Of a stretch of 64,000 bases of DNA, positions 1 to 10,173 are shown piece after piece. Below the pieces are notes generated by a model. That model had not been told where the DNA came from. It made no database searches and saw only the letters and a program-made list of their open reading frames with translations. Source of the stretch: Bacillota bacterium (GTDB lineage Bacteria > Bacillota > Clostridia > Oscillospirales > Acutalibacteraceae); assembly GCA_021769885.1 (NCBI GenBank), contig JAETSA010000003.1, forward strand, positions 62,001 through 126,000, read 5' to 3'. The position numbers and the translations under genes are program-made. Positions within the stretch are counted from its first letter, which is position 1; each line of letters begins with the position of its first letter.

Positions 1-1121
1 AAGGATGCGACATTTTCATCATACAAGGTATAGGGCGAGGTAATGCCCGCATTGATGATGTTGCCCTTGTAAAGCTTCAGCTTAACATCGCCTGTGACGG
101 TTTCCTGTGTTTTGTCCACGAATGCGGAAAGTGCCTCACGCAAGGGTGTAAACCACTGACCGTTATATACAATTTCACCGAATTTCTGTGCCACAAGCTT
201 TTTGTAATGCTGTGTTTCCTTATCAAGTGCAATCATCTCAAGCAATTCGTGTGCTTTGTAAAGAATGGTTCCGCCGGGTGTTTCATACACGCCGCGCGAT
301 TTCATACCGACCAAACGATTCTCGACGATATCTAAAAGTCCGATACCGTTTTTGCCGCCCAGCTCATTGAGCTTTTCGACGAGTGCAAGGCCGTCCATTT
401 CCACGCCGTCCAATGCGGTGGGCACGCCCTTTTCGAAGTGCAGGGTGATGTAGGTCGGTGCATCGGGTGCCTGCTCAGGCGCAACGCCCAATTCGAGGAA
501 GCCCTCTTTTGCGTACTGCGGCTCGTTTGCGGGATCCTCCAAATCCAGACCCTCGTGCGAAAGATGCCACACGTTTTTATCCTTGGAATAGTTGGTTTCG
601 CGGTTAATTTTCAGCGGAATGTTGTGCGCTTCCGCGTACTCAATTTCTTCCTCACGGGATTTGATATCCCACTCACGCCACGGCGCAATGATTGCCATTT
701 CGGGTGCAAATGCCTTGAGGGTCAGCTCGAAACGAACCTGGTCGTTGCCTTTGCCCGTACAGCCGTGGCAGATGGCGTCCGCGCCCTCTTTTTTCGCGAT
801 TTCCGCAAGCCCTTTCGCAATGCAGGGACGTGCGTGCGAAGTGCCGAGCAGATAGCTTTCATAATCTGCGCCCGCTTTCAAGCACGGGAAGATATAATCC
901 TCAACATATTCCTTTTTGAGGTCTAAAACATACAGCTTGGAAGCGCCCGTGGCGATTGCTTTTTCTTCAAGACCGTCCAGCTCCGTGCCCTGACCGACGT
1001 CGCCCGAGACCGCAATAACCTCGCAGTTGTTGTAATTCTCTTTGAGCCACGGAATGATGATGGACGTATCTAAGCCGCCCGAGTACGCCAAAACAACCTT
1101 TTTGATATCTTTTTTATCCAT
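1..1121 (-). CDS. argG: argininosuccinate synthase, 3' end truncated by window edge
   Basis: Reverse-strand translation from ATG at 1121 gives [44 protein letters not shown]..., with the PP-loop AYSGGLDTS and other typical ArgG motifs. It is missing from the ORF track because the stop lies outside the window. Confidence 0.96.
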   Translation of the reverse strand, partial: MDKKDIKKVVLAYSGGLDTSIIIPWLKENYNNCEVIAVSGDVGQGTELDGLEEKAIATGASKLYVLDLKKEYVEDYIFPCLKAGADYESYLLGTSHARPCIAKGLAEIAKKEGADAICHGCTGKGNDQVRFELTLKAFAPEMAIIAPWREWDIKSREEEIEYAEAHNIPLKINRETNYSKDKNVWHLSHEGLDLEDPANEPQYAKEGFLELGVAPEQAPDAPTYITLHFEKGVPTALDGVEMDGLALVEKLNELGGKNGIGLLDIVENRLVGMKSRGVYETPGGTILYKAHELLEMIALDKETQHYKKLVAQKFGEIVYNGQWFTPLREALSAFVDKTQETVTGDVKLKLYKGNIINAGITSPYTLYDENVAS

Positions 1122-1232
1122 AAAAAATGCCTCCGTTTCAATTTGTGATGCGCCTGTTTTTCCGTTGGTTTTAAGACGATTTTTTGTTACGATGAAATTA
1201 TACACGGTTTTAGAAGAAAATCAAGTAGTATT

Positions 1233-1341
1233 TGCATAAATATTCGCGTTATTCTGCATATTTGTTCGTATTTACAAGAGAAATATGCATTTTAAGGTGT
1301 ATTTTATGCAAATTTAAAACATTTTATTGAATAAATATGCA
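1233..1341. promoter_or_regulatory. candidate ArgR (ARG box-like) sites upstream of argG
   Basis: TGAATAAATATGCA (1328-1341) and TGCATAAATATTCG (1233-1246, CGAATATTTATGCA on the other strand) resemble the TGAATWWWWATTCA ARG-box pattern. An inverted TGCATATTT/AAATATGCA pair lies between them. Confidence 0.4.
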
Positions 1342-1463
1342 AAATCAGCATCCGCACGGATTTTTGCAGTCCGCGCAGGTGCTGATGTACGATAGTATTT
1401 TCGGGAAAAGGGGAACAATCCCCTTTGCTTTTTGTAGAATCAAAATGCACGTCCCTACGACTT

Positions 1464-1883
1464 GTAGGGAACAACCTCTGTGTTGTTCCGAAAATTCGGT
1501 ACAATGTAAATTCGTTTTGAAAATTGTAGGGGTCGGCGTCCCCGACGACCCGCGGGCGGATGAAAGCATACTATCATACTCTTGACAAGGCATCCGCCCC
1601 TACAGGTTCGTTTCGCCATTGGGGTTGCGCAAAGCCCGACCTTGCTCGGGCGATTCGTGAATCGCCCCTACGGGGTTGTATACCGCCGTTGGGTTTGCGT
1701 AAAATCCGACCGTGTTCGGGCGGATGAGGGCATCCGCCCCTACGGGTTGTGTGTGCGTGCTGATTCTGCGGCGCGAGCAAGCCCGCGCCCTACGCCCGGC
1801 TGTTCTACTTTGTTTTGTGTGAGATTCTTCGCTTCGTTCAGAATGACAAGGCTTTTGTTCGGGCGCGCAATGTGCGCCCCTAC
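1464..1883. repeat. cluster of intergenic palindromic GTAGGG-type repeat modules
   Basis: GTAGGGAACAACCTCTGTGTTGTTCC (1464-1489); GTAGGGGTCGGCGTCCCCGACGACCC (1526-1551); GGGCGATTCGTGAATCGCCCCTAC (1648-1671); GGGCGGATGAGGGCATCCGCCCCTAC (1718-1743); GGGCGCGCAATGTGCGCCCCTAC (1861-1883); plus GAGATTCTTCGCTTCGTTCAGAATGACA (1821-1848). Confidence 0.85.
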
Positions 1884-2476
1884 TTCCGTCTTGCAAACTG
1901 TGCCAAAAGGGAGAAACGGTTGTCGCCGTACCGCCGAATGTTCGCGGCGACGGCGCGTCCGAACACGGATTTGTACAATCTGTGCAAATCGTCAAAGGTC
2001 ACTTCGCCCGAAAAGGTCAGAATCTCCATTTCCACGCCGAACTCCACGGCGCGAAACGGCATACAGGAAAGCCCGTTTCGCAAATAAAACGCTTTGCGCT
2101 TTTCACGCTGTGCCCGATTCGGCACATTCTCTGCCTTTGTGCTTTCGATTTCCAAAAATACGGTTTTGCCCGCATACCGTTCCCGCAAAAGCCGAAGTGC
2201 CGCCGAGCCGACGCCGCATCCGCGTTTTTCTTCGCTGACAGCAAAGTAATCCACCAGCACGAGCGACCCGCACTGCACGGTGATTGCCTCGCCCGCAAAT
2301 GTGCCGTCTGCCGCTTCGATTGTCAAAATTTCGGCGTTGCCTCTTCTGCGCGTGCGCAAAATCATAGAAAACGGCTTTCGCTCCGCCGCAGGAAACGCAC
2401 GCATATACAGTTCTTCAACCTGTTGCAGCTGTGCATCGGTGTCGGCCGAGCGCAAGCGGTATTTCGGAGCTTCCAT
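1880..2476 (-). CDS. GNAT family N-acetyltransferase
   Basis: 198 aa with a GNAT-like core (LVLVDYFAVSEEKRGCGVGSAALRLLRERY...FYLRNGLSC). Confidence 0.8.
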   Translation of the reverse strand: MEAPKYRLRSADTDAQLQQVEELYMRAFPAAERKPFSMILRTRRRGNAEILTIEAADGTFAGEAITVQCGSLVLVDYFAVSEEKRGCGVGSAALRLLRERYAGKTVFLEIESTKAENVPNRAQREKRKAFYLRNGLSCMPFRAVEFGVEMEILTFSGEVTFDDLHRLYKSVFGRAVAANIRRYGDNRFSLLAQFARRK

Positions 2477-3141
2477 TACTTATCCAACCAACCTTTTTTG
2501 AACATCAAATGCGCCGCCAGCATCGAAACCACCACGCCGATGGGAATCAGCACACCCGTTGCAAGCGTACCCTTGAACAGCAGTACAATCACGATTGCCG
2601 CAATCGGCACAATGCCGATTTTCCAATGCTTCATAAAATAGCTGATGCCCAAAGCGCCGAACAGCGCAGGCACAACCTGCTGAAATGCAGGTGCAAATAC
2701 GGAATTTTCATCGGTCAAATACGGCAAAACCGGGCTGAACACCACCACGCCCACAGCAATGACAATCGTCGTTACGATAGATGAGGTTGCAATGGCAACC
2801 GTCGAAATCACTTCGCCCGCTTCGCTGTTGGCGCGCACGCCTGCGTTTTCCATCGCGTTTAAGCCGCATGGCAGTTTCAGATTGGTGATATTGCCTGTGA
2901 CGAAGCTCAAATACGTGCCGCCTGCGCCGAGCAGGGGTGTATAGGTAATCACTTCAATAATTGCAGAGGGGTAAAACAGCATGGCAACCGGCAACAAGCC
3001 CTTAAAAACATAACTGCCCGCCGGCCACACGCCGAGATGCATACAAATCGCGACCGGCAGCATCAAAAACATCAACAGTGCCGCAATATCCCAAAGAATA
3101 CCGTAAAAATGCACACTATTTGCATAAGATCTGTTTTTCAT
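2476..3141 (-). CDS. multi-pass membrane protein, partner of the DUF5058-like protein
   Basis: 221 aa hydrophobic protein directly downstream of the 3154..3924 membrane gene, same strand, 12 bp gap. Confidence 0.65.
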   Translation of the reverse strand: MKNRSYANSVHFYGILWDIAALLMFLMLPVAICMHLGVWPAGSYVFKGLLPVAMLFYPSAIIEVITYTPLLGAGGTYLSFVTGNITNLKLPCGLNAMENAGVRANSEAGEVISTVAIATSSIVTTIVIAVGVVVFSPVLPYLTDENSVFAPAFQQVVPALFGALGISYFMKHWKIGIVPIAAIVIVLLFKGTLATGVLIPIGVVVSMLAAHLMFKKGWLDK

Positions 3142-3153
3142 TTCCGTCCCCCC

Positions 3154-3924
3154 TTATCCGCGCCACTCGAATACGGCGATATTCTGCGGCAGTATTTGCG
3201 CGAGCAGCATCACCACAAGCATCGCAAGAATCATACTGAACGGCATGGCGAACGACTGCAGCCATTTCAATTCGAATTTGTCGGCTATTTTTTGCAAAAT
3301 GAACATAAACAGCATAGAGGAAAGCAGTGCGGCAATCGACATCACGCCTGCGCCGTCGCCGACGATTTCCGCGTTGCCCTTACCTGCAATCGCTCTGCCG
3401 ATGAATGCGGAAATCAAACCGATAAACGCCGCCGCAGACATCACATCCGCCCATTTGCCGTTCTTTTCGACCGCCTTGCTCATCCCCTTTTGAATCTTCT
3501 TGAGCATAAACGGTACCAAAATCAGCGGCAGAATACTGCCCAGGGTCATCACCCAGGCGACAGTGGCAAACACCGTCGGGTCGGTAACCTCCTGCGACAT
3601 ACCGCCTGCGCTCCCGAACGCTTCAATTGCCGCTTCTGCGGCGGGCACTTCGTAATTGATTGCACCGATAACCGTCAGGCGAATCCACGGCAATACGATT
3701 CCCAATGCGCCCGACAGCGTCAGCACCGTGGCAAGAATTGCAAAGGCGGGTGCAACGGTAAACAACGCCGAAGAGGTTACGGTTTTCTTTAAAGACTCCG
3801 CCGAAAGACCGAGTTCTCGCCCCCGCCGCCACGCGCGCACCAAAAAGAATACCGACTGCGCTATCACGAACAGCACAACCGCCGCGCCCAAGGCATACAT
3901 AAAACCGTCGGATTTGAAATCCAT
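3154..3924 (-). CDS. DUF5058-like multi-pass membrane protein
   Basis: 256 aa; N-terminus MDFKSDGFMYALGAAVVLFVIAQSVFFLVRAWRRG resembles DUF5058 proteins from memory. Confidence 0.6.
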   Translation of the reverse strand: MDFKSDGFMYALGAAVVLFVIAQSVFFLVRAWRRGRELGLSAESLKKTVTSSALFTVAPAFAILATVLTLSGALGIVLPWIRLTVIGAINYEVPAAEAAIEAFGSAGGMSQEVTDPTVFATVAWVMTLGSILPLILVPFMLKKIQKGMSKAVEKNGKWADVMSAAAFIGLISAFIGRAIAGKGNAEIVGDGAGVMSIAALLSSMLFMFILQKIADKFELKWLQSFAMPFSMILAMLVVMLLAQILPQNIAVFEWRG

Positions 3925-4089
3925 TCTATTCTCCCCTTTTTTTAATTTTCTTTTTCAAAAACATAAGACACGACGAGTTTGGTGTGCGCCGTGTCTTTAT
4001 GAATAATATAACATATATAGAAGAAAAAGGCAAGACGTTTCGCGGCACGCAATCGGATTTTACAAAGCGCAAAGTGAATTGGATAATGC

Positions 4090-4325
4090 GTAGGGAACAA
4101 CCTCTGTGTTGTTCCACAGGGGATAGATATTTTTTTGCGAAGGCAAGCGCGTAGGGACGGACATCCTTGTCCGTCCGCGGGCGCGCAATGCGCGCCTCTA
4201 CGGGGTGGTGCATTGCCTTTGGGTTCGTGTGGATTCTTCGGGTCGTCGGGGTTACGGCTTCGCCATCACCCTTTTGTCGCTTCGCGACATTTCCCCTATC
4301 AGGGGAATCTTCGCCGACCCCTACG
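4090..4325. repeat. intergenic palindromic GTAGGG-type repeat cluster, including a nested composite unit
   Basis: GTAGGGAACAACCTCTGTGTTGTTCC (4090-4115), GTAGGGACGGACATCCTTGTCCGTCC (4151-4176), GGGCGCGCAATGCGCGCCTCTAC (4179-4201), and GGGTCGTCGGGGTTACGGCTTCGCCATCACCC...TTCGCCGACCCCTAC. Confidence 0.85.
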
Positions 4326-4432
4326 AGTTATGCCCCGCCGTTTGGCTGTGCGGATTCCGAACTTTTTTATGACCATTTTGTGAACTTTACAAAAAGGGGT
4401 TGATTTTTTCTAAATTATGGATAAAATATATA

Positions 4433-6438
<2,006 letters not shown>

Positions 6439-6456
6439 TCCCCCCAAAAATACAGC

Positions 6457-6496
6457 AAACGACCCGCAAGCGTATCTCGCGCTTGCGGGTTGTTTT
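6457..6496 (+). terminator. rho-independent terminator after groEL
   Basis: Stem ACCCGCAAGCG...CGCTTGCGGGT followed by TGTTTT. Confidence 0.85.
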
Positions 6497-6510
6497 ACTT
6501 TCAAAGCATT

Positions 6511-7116
6511 TTAATGTGTCAACCGTTTTTTACAATAGGATACCTTGCCGCAGTGCGGGCATTTGAGCCGTCTGGTTGTTATGGTATGCGGCGCATTTAC
6601 ATAAGCGCCCGCTGTCGGCACAAACCGCTTGCCGCATTTTCGGCATTCATACGTCCCTGCGTTCAAATCCAGCGCACAGGCGACGCCGATACCGCAGATA
6701 ATTTCAAGCAAAGCGATGACAATCAGCACAATGCGCAGCCACTGCGCCATTTCAAGCTTTTTCGTGAGCAACATCAGAGTGAAGCCCGCCACAAGTGCCA
6801 TAACACTGACCACAGCCGCCAAAATGATTTTCTTTTTGCTCTCTTCTCGTTCTCTTGCGAAATCCATCATATTTTCCTCCGCTTTCTGTTTGTAATTTGC
6901 GTCGGTCAAGTCCTCACCTGAGAGCAGTTCATTCACATTGATTTGCAAAGCTTTACAAAGCGGCAGCATCAAGGAAACTTCGGGAAGCCCGTTGCCGCGC
7001 TCCCACTTGCTGACGGTTTTATCGCTGATATTTAAAATATCGGCGAGCTGACGCTGTGTAAATCCGCACGCCTTTCGCTTTTGTGCGATAAACTGCCCGA
7101 TTTTAATTTGGTCCAT
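6511..7116 (-). CDS. XRE-family HTH regulator with membrane segments and C-terminal zinc ribbon
   Basis: MDQIKIGQFIAQKRKACGFTQRQLADILNISDKTVSKWERGNGLPEVSLM..., two hydrophobic segments, then C-x2-C ... C-x2-C (YECRKCGKRF...LKCPHCGK). Start taken at ATG 7116. Confidence 0.85.
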   Translation of the reverse strand: MDQIKIGQFIAQKRKACGFTQRQLADILNISDKTVSKWERGNGLPEVSLMLPLCKALQINVNELLSGEDLTDANYKQKAEENMMDFAREREESKKKIILAAVVSVMALVAGFTLMLLTKKLEMAQWLRIVLIVIALLEIICGIGVACALDLNAGTYECRKCGKRFVPTAGAYVNAPHTITTRRLKCPHCGKVSYCKKRLTH

Positions 7117-7241
7117 ACCGAACGCACTCCTTTCTTCGGATGGCTTTATTGTATGATGAATCCGCGTGTCTTTACACACACGCGCCGTAGAATCCGCATA
7201 TTTTCAGCACTCTACGGGGCGTAGATAAACCGTGTTCGGAC

Positions 7242-7584
7242 TTATTCACATTTGCCGCAAGCAGAACAGCCGTTACAAATCAGACGACTGCCGCAATGCT
7301 GACAGTTTTCCCGAAACTGCGGCACATATAAATCCCCTTTCGGAATTTCCACACCGAAACGGTCTGTCAATTTCCATACAATCGGCTTACCCTTGTACTG
7401 CATCCCCGATTTATATGCCATTTCGCTTTGCACCTGCTTTTTGGGCATATAATAACGTTTACCGTCCTTGATAAATACCGTGCCCGTTTCTGTCACGCAT
7501 ACGATCCAGGAAAAACATATAGCAATTTTGGCATCCCTCACTGCATTTCACACAGCCGTGCCACGGATTCCATATATCGTGCAT
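7242..7584 (-). pseudogene. internally deleted, frameshifted DUF5131 (phage Gp37/Gp68-like) gene
   Basis: Frame 1 from ATG 7584 reads MHDIWNPWHGCVKCSEGCQNCYMFFLDRMRDRNG...stop. The overlapping frame reads ETGTVFIKDGKRYYMPKKQVQSEMAYKSGMQYKGKPIVWKLTDRFGVEI...CGSRLICNGCSACGKCE. These look like the N- and C-terminal ends of one family joined over GACAGAAACGGGC. Confidence 0.75.
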
Positions 7585-7588
7585 ACGC

Positions 7589-7915
7589 TTACTCCAAAGA
7601 CGCTTTATATTCTTCGCCCCAAGTGCTCATAGAATCCAAAATCGGTTTCAGACTTTTGCCGAGCGGTGTTAGCGAATATTCCACGCGCGGTGGAACTTCG
7701 GCATAAACCTCACGGTGCACAAGCCCGTTTCCTTCCATATCCCGCAGTTGTGCGGTAAGCACCTTTTGCGATACCGTACCGATGGATTTTTTCAATTCCC
7801 CGAACCGCTTTGTACCGGGCAGTAAATCGCGTAAAATCAACACCTTCCACTTATCGCCGATGAGCATTAAGGTCGTTTCTACCGGGCAGGCAGGTAATTT
7901 CTTTTCGTTTTGCAC
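7589..7915 (-). CDS. HxlR-family winged-helix transcriptional regulator
   Basis: 108 aa, CPVETTLMLIGDKWKVLILRDLLPGTKRFGELKKSIGTVSQKVLTAQLRDMEGNGLVHREVYAEVPPRVEYSLTPLG. Confidence 0.93.
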   Translation of the reverse strand: MQNEKKLPACPVETTLMLIGDKWKVLILRDLLPGTKRFGELKKSIGTVSQKVLTAQLRDMEGNGLVHREVYAEVPPRVEYSLTPLGKSLKPILDSMSTWGEEYKASLE

Positions 7916-8076
7916 AGCCGTTCCTCGCTTTCAATAGTTCCCAAAAGATACTTACAGTCGAATTATACTATACAGTCGTTCGTATGTCAATTCTGCTTTA
8001 AGATTCCTTTTTTTGAGAATTTGTGGTACAATAAGCACAATACGAATCCGGACGGCACTGCCCGAATTGGAAAGGA

Positions 8077-8787
8077 ATGTTCATCATTACCGAAAAGAAA
8101 AAGGAAATCCTTAAAGCGACTTTAAAAATTGCCGTAGCTTTGGCGGTATTTATCGCCGTGCTTTGCAATTACGATACATTAACGCATTTAGATATGCGTA
8201 CCCTTGCCGCGGCCGCGCCGTCTTTGCTTGCCGCCATTTTGACGGTGCTCGGTGTGTATGTGCTGAAGGGGCTTGTGTTCGTCATTCCTGCGTCCCTGTT
8301 TTACATCTCGGTCGGGATGGCATTCGAGCCGCTGACGGCGGTTGCGGTAAATTTGGCAGGCATTCTTTTAGAAGTAACCGTATCGTATGTATTCGGTCGG
8401 TTTTTGGGCGGTGCATATATCACCAAGCTACTGCAATCGAAAAAAGGCGGGCAAAGGATTTTAGAAATGCAGAACAAGCGCAGTGGTGCGGCATCTGTTT
8501 TCGTAATGCGGCTGTTGCCTGTGTTCCCGATTGATTTTGTCAGTCTGTTTCTCGGCGGCAGTAAATACCCGTTTGTTAAATATTTGCTTCTGTCTGTGGC
8601 GGGCATTGCACCGCGCGTGATTCTGTTCACACTGCTCGGCGACACCATTTACGATTACATCCCGATGCGGTTGATTATCACACTGATTGTGATTGCCGTG
8701 CCCGTGGCGGCAATCGCCGTTCTTATACGTATGCTGTACCGCAGAAAAAAATCTGCCAAAGGAGAGAATACAGACCATGATGGATAA
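8077..8787 (+). CDS. TVP38/TMEM64 (DedA-like) membrane protein
   Basis: 236 aa, multi-TM, with GRFLGG...RLLPVFPIDFVSLFLGGSKYPFVKYLLLSVAGIAPRVILFTLLGD. Confidence 0.8.
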   Translation: MFIITEKKKEILKATLKIAVALAVFIAVLCNYDTLTHLDMRTLAAAAPSLLAAILTVLGVYVLKGLVFVIPASLFYISVGMAFEPLTAVAVNLAGILLEVTVSYVFGRFLGGAYITKLLQSKKGGQRILEMQNKRSGAASVFVMRLLPVFPIDFVSLFLGGSKYPFVKYLLLSVAGIAPRVILFTLLGDTIYDYIPMRLIITLIVIAVPVAAIAVLIRMLYRRKKSAKGENTDHDG

Positions 8788-9526
8788 CGATTCCGCACTG
8801 CGACGCAGATTCCAAGAGCTTTGTGACCGTGCAGAAACACGGCACTGCCTGATATTTTCAGATTTTCTGAACCTGCACGAGCAAAGCGTTTTGCAGGAAA
8901 TGCATTTGCCGCACAGTTTCCTGTTATTCGGCGGATATGCGGCGGCAGAGCGAAAAATCGCCTGCTTCGGTACAAAAGACGAAGCGGAAGTAATGGAAAA
9001 CACGCCGTTCGTTTTATTGAAAATTGCCCCTGCGCAGCAAAAATTCGCCGACGCACTCACCCATCGGGATTTTTTGGGCAGCATTTTAGCATTGGGTCTG
9101 CGGCGCGAAATGCTCGGGGATATTGTACTGTCGGAAAACTGCGGCTATGTATTTTGCAAAGAAAGCGTGGCAGGCTTTATTACCGATAATTTGGAACGTG
9201 TGCGGCACACGAGCGTACGCGTGACCAAAGCCGCAGAATTACCGCAGCAGCTCACAGAAGAACCCGAGCCGCAGTCGGTCGTGGTTGCCGCCGAACGGCT
9301 GGACGCACTGTTGGCGGCAGTGTTCCGGCTCTCGCGCAGTGAAGCACAAAAGCTGATTGCCGCCGAACGCGTATTTGCGGACAGCCGCGTGTGCACCCGC
9401 CCCGATACGGCCGTGAAAGAAAACTGCATCGTCTCCGCGCGCGGGTACGGGCGATTTCGCTACCTCGGCATCAGCCGTGAAACCAAAAAAGGAAAATTGC
9501 GTGTCCATATACAGCTTTATAAATAA
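8777..9526 (+). CDS. YlmH-like S4-domain RNA-binding protein
   Basis: MMDNDSALRRRFQELCDRAETRHCLIFSDFLNLHEQ..., a middle domain (HRDFLGSILALGLRREMLGDIVL) and a C-terminal S4 domain (RLDALLAAVFRLSRSEAQKLIAAERVFADSRV). Confidence 0.85.
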   Translation: MMDNDSALRRRFQELCDRAETRHCLIFSDFLNLHEQSVLQEMHLPHSFLLFGGYAAAERKIACFGTKDEAEVMENTPFVLLKIAPAQQKFADALTHRDFLGSILALGLRREMLGDIVLSENCGYVFCKESVAGFITDNLERVRHTSVRVTKAAELPQQLTEEPEPQSVVVAAERLDALLAAVFRLSRSEAQKLIAAERVFADSRVCTRPDTAVKENCIVSARGYGRFRYLGISRETKKGKLRVHIQLYK

Positions 9527-9827
9527 ATGCCCGCCGAAAGGGTCTTCACAATTTTAATTTTTGTGTGAAATCCCTATAATTTTTAGTTGCGTTTTGTCAC
9601 ATAATTACAATATGTACTTTACTTCATTTTTTAAATCTGCAAAATCGTGTATAGTTATGCGTGGGAGAATGGGTCGAATAGTACTGATTTGCGGTATAGC
9701 TTAAAACCATATTGCACAGCATATTTGCGGGATTTATATATTACATATACAAAGCATCTTGTTTTCCCCTGTGGCAGCCGCGCAGGAAATCAGCGGCTGA
9801 CTTGAATCATAATGAGGGGGACACAAA

Positions 9828-10070
9828 TTGCGGTTTGTGTATGTTCCGTTTCAGGAAGTAATTCGCGCAAATACCCCGCAACCCTATTTCACTTACAGCA
9901 TACGTTGCTGTACCGATGTACCCGATAGACAGCAAGAGATTTGCTGTTTTCACGACGTCGCTTTAGATGCGCAGTTCGCAAGCGATTTCGCTGCGCTTTG
10001 CACGGAGATGCAACTCGACCCCGGCCACTTTATGGATGCATTCTATGATTTTGACGCCGTTCGGCGGTGA
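9828..10070 (+). CDS. small conserved protein, possibly DUF6514-like
   Basis: 80 aa, YFTYSIRCCTDVPDRQQEICCFHDVALDAQFASDFAALCTEMQLDPGHFMDAFYDF; preceded by GAGGGGG. Confidence 0.5.
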   Translation: MRFVYVPFQEVIRANTPQPYFTYSIRCCTDVPDRQQEICCFHDVALDAQFASDFAALCTEMQLDPGHFMDAFYDFDAVRR

Positions 10071-10118
10071 CACAGTGTGTCACGAGAACACAGCCGTACG
10101 CGGCACCTACAGTAAAAA

Positions 10119-10162
10119 AAGAGCAGAAGATACTTTTCGCGAAGTATCCTCTGCTTTTTTAG
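10119..10162. terminator. bidirectional intrinsic terminator
   Basis: AAAAAAAGAGCAGAAGATACTT...AAGTATCCTCTGCTTTTTT, between convergent genes. Confidence 0.85.
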
Positions 10163-10173
10163 ATTTTTCTTTT

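Noticed and set aside
438-926. 162-aa plus-strand ORF
   Set aside because: Antisense to argG, which is clearly coding but absent from the track because it runs off the window.
1582-2238. 218-aa plus-strand ORF (and 1600..1995 minus)
   Set aside because: Spans palindromic repeats and the antisense of the GNAT gene; the Arg/Cys-rich translation is an artefact of GC-rich repeats.
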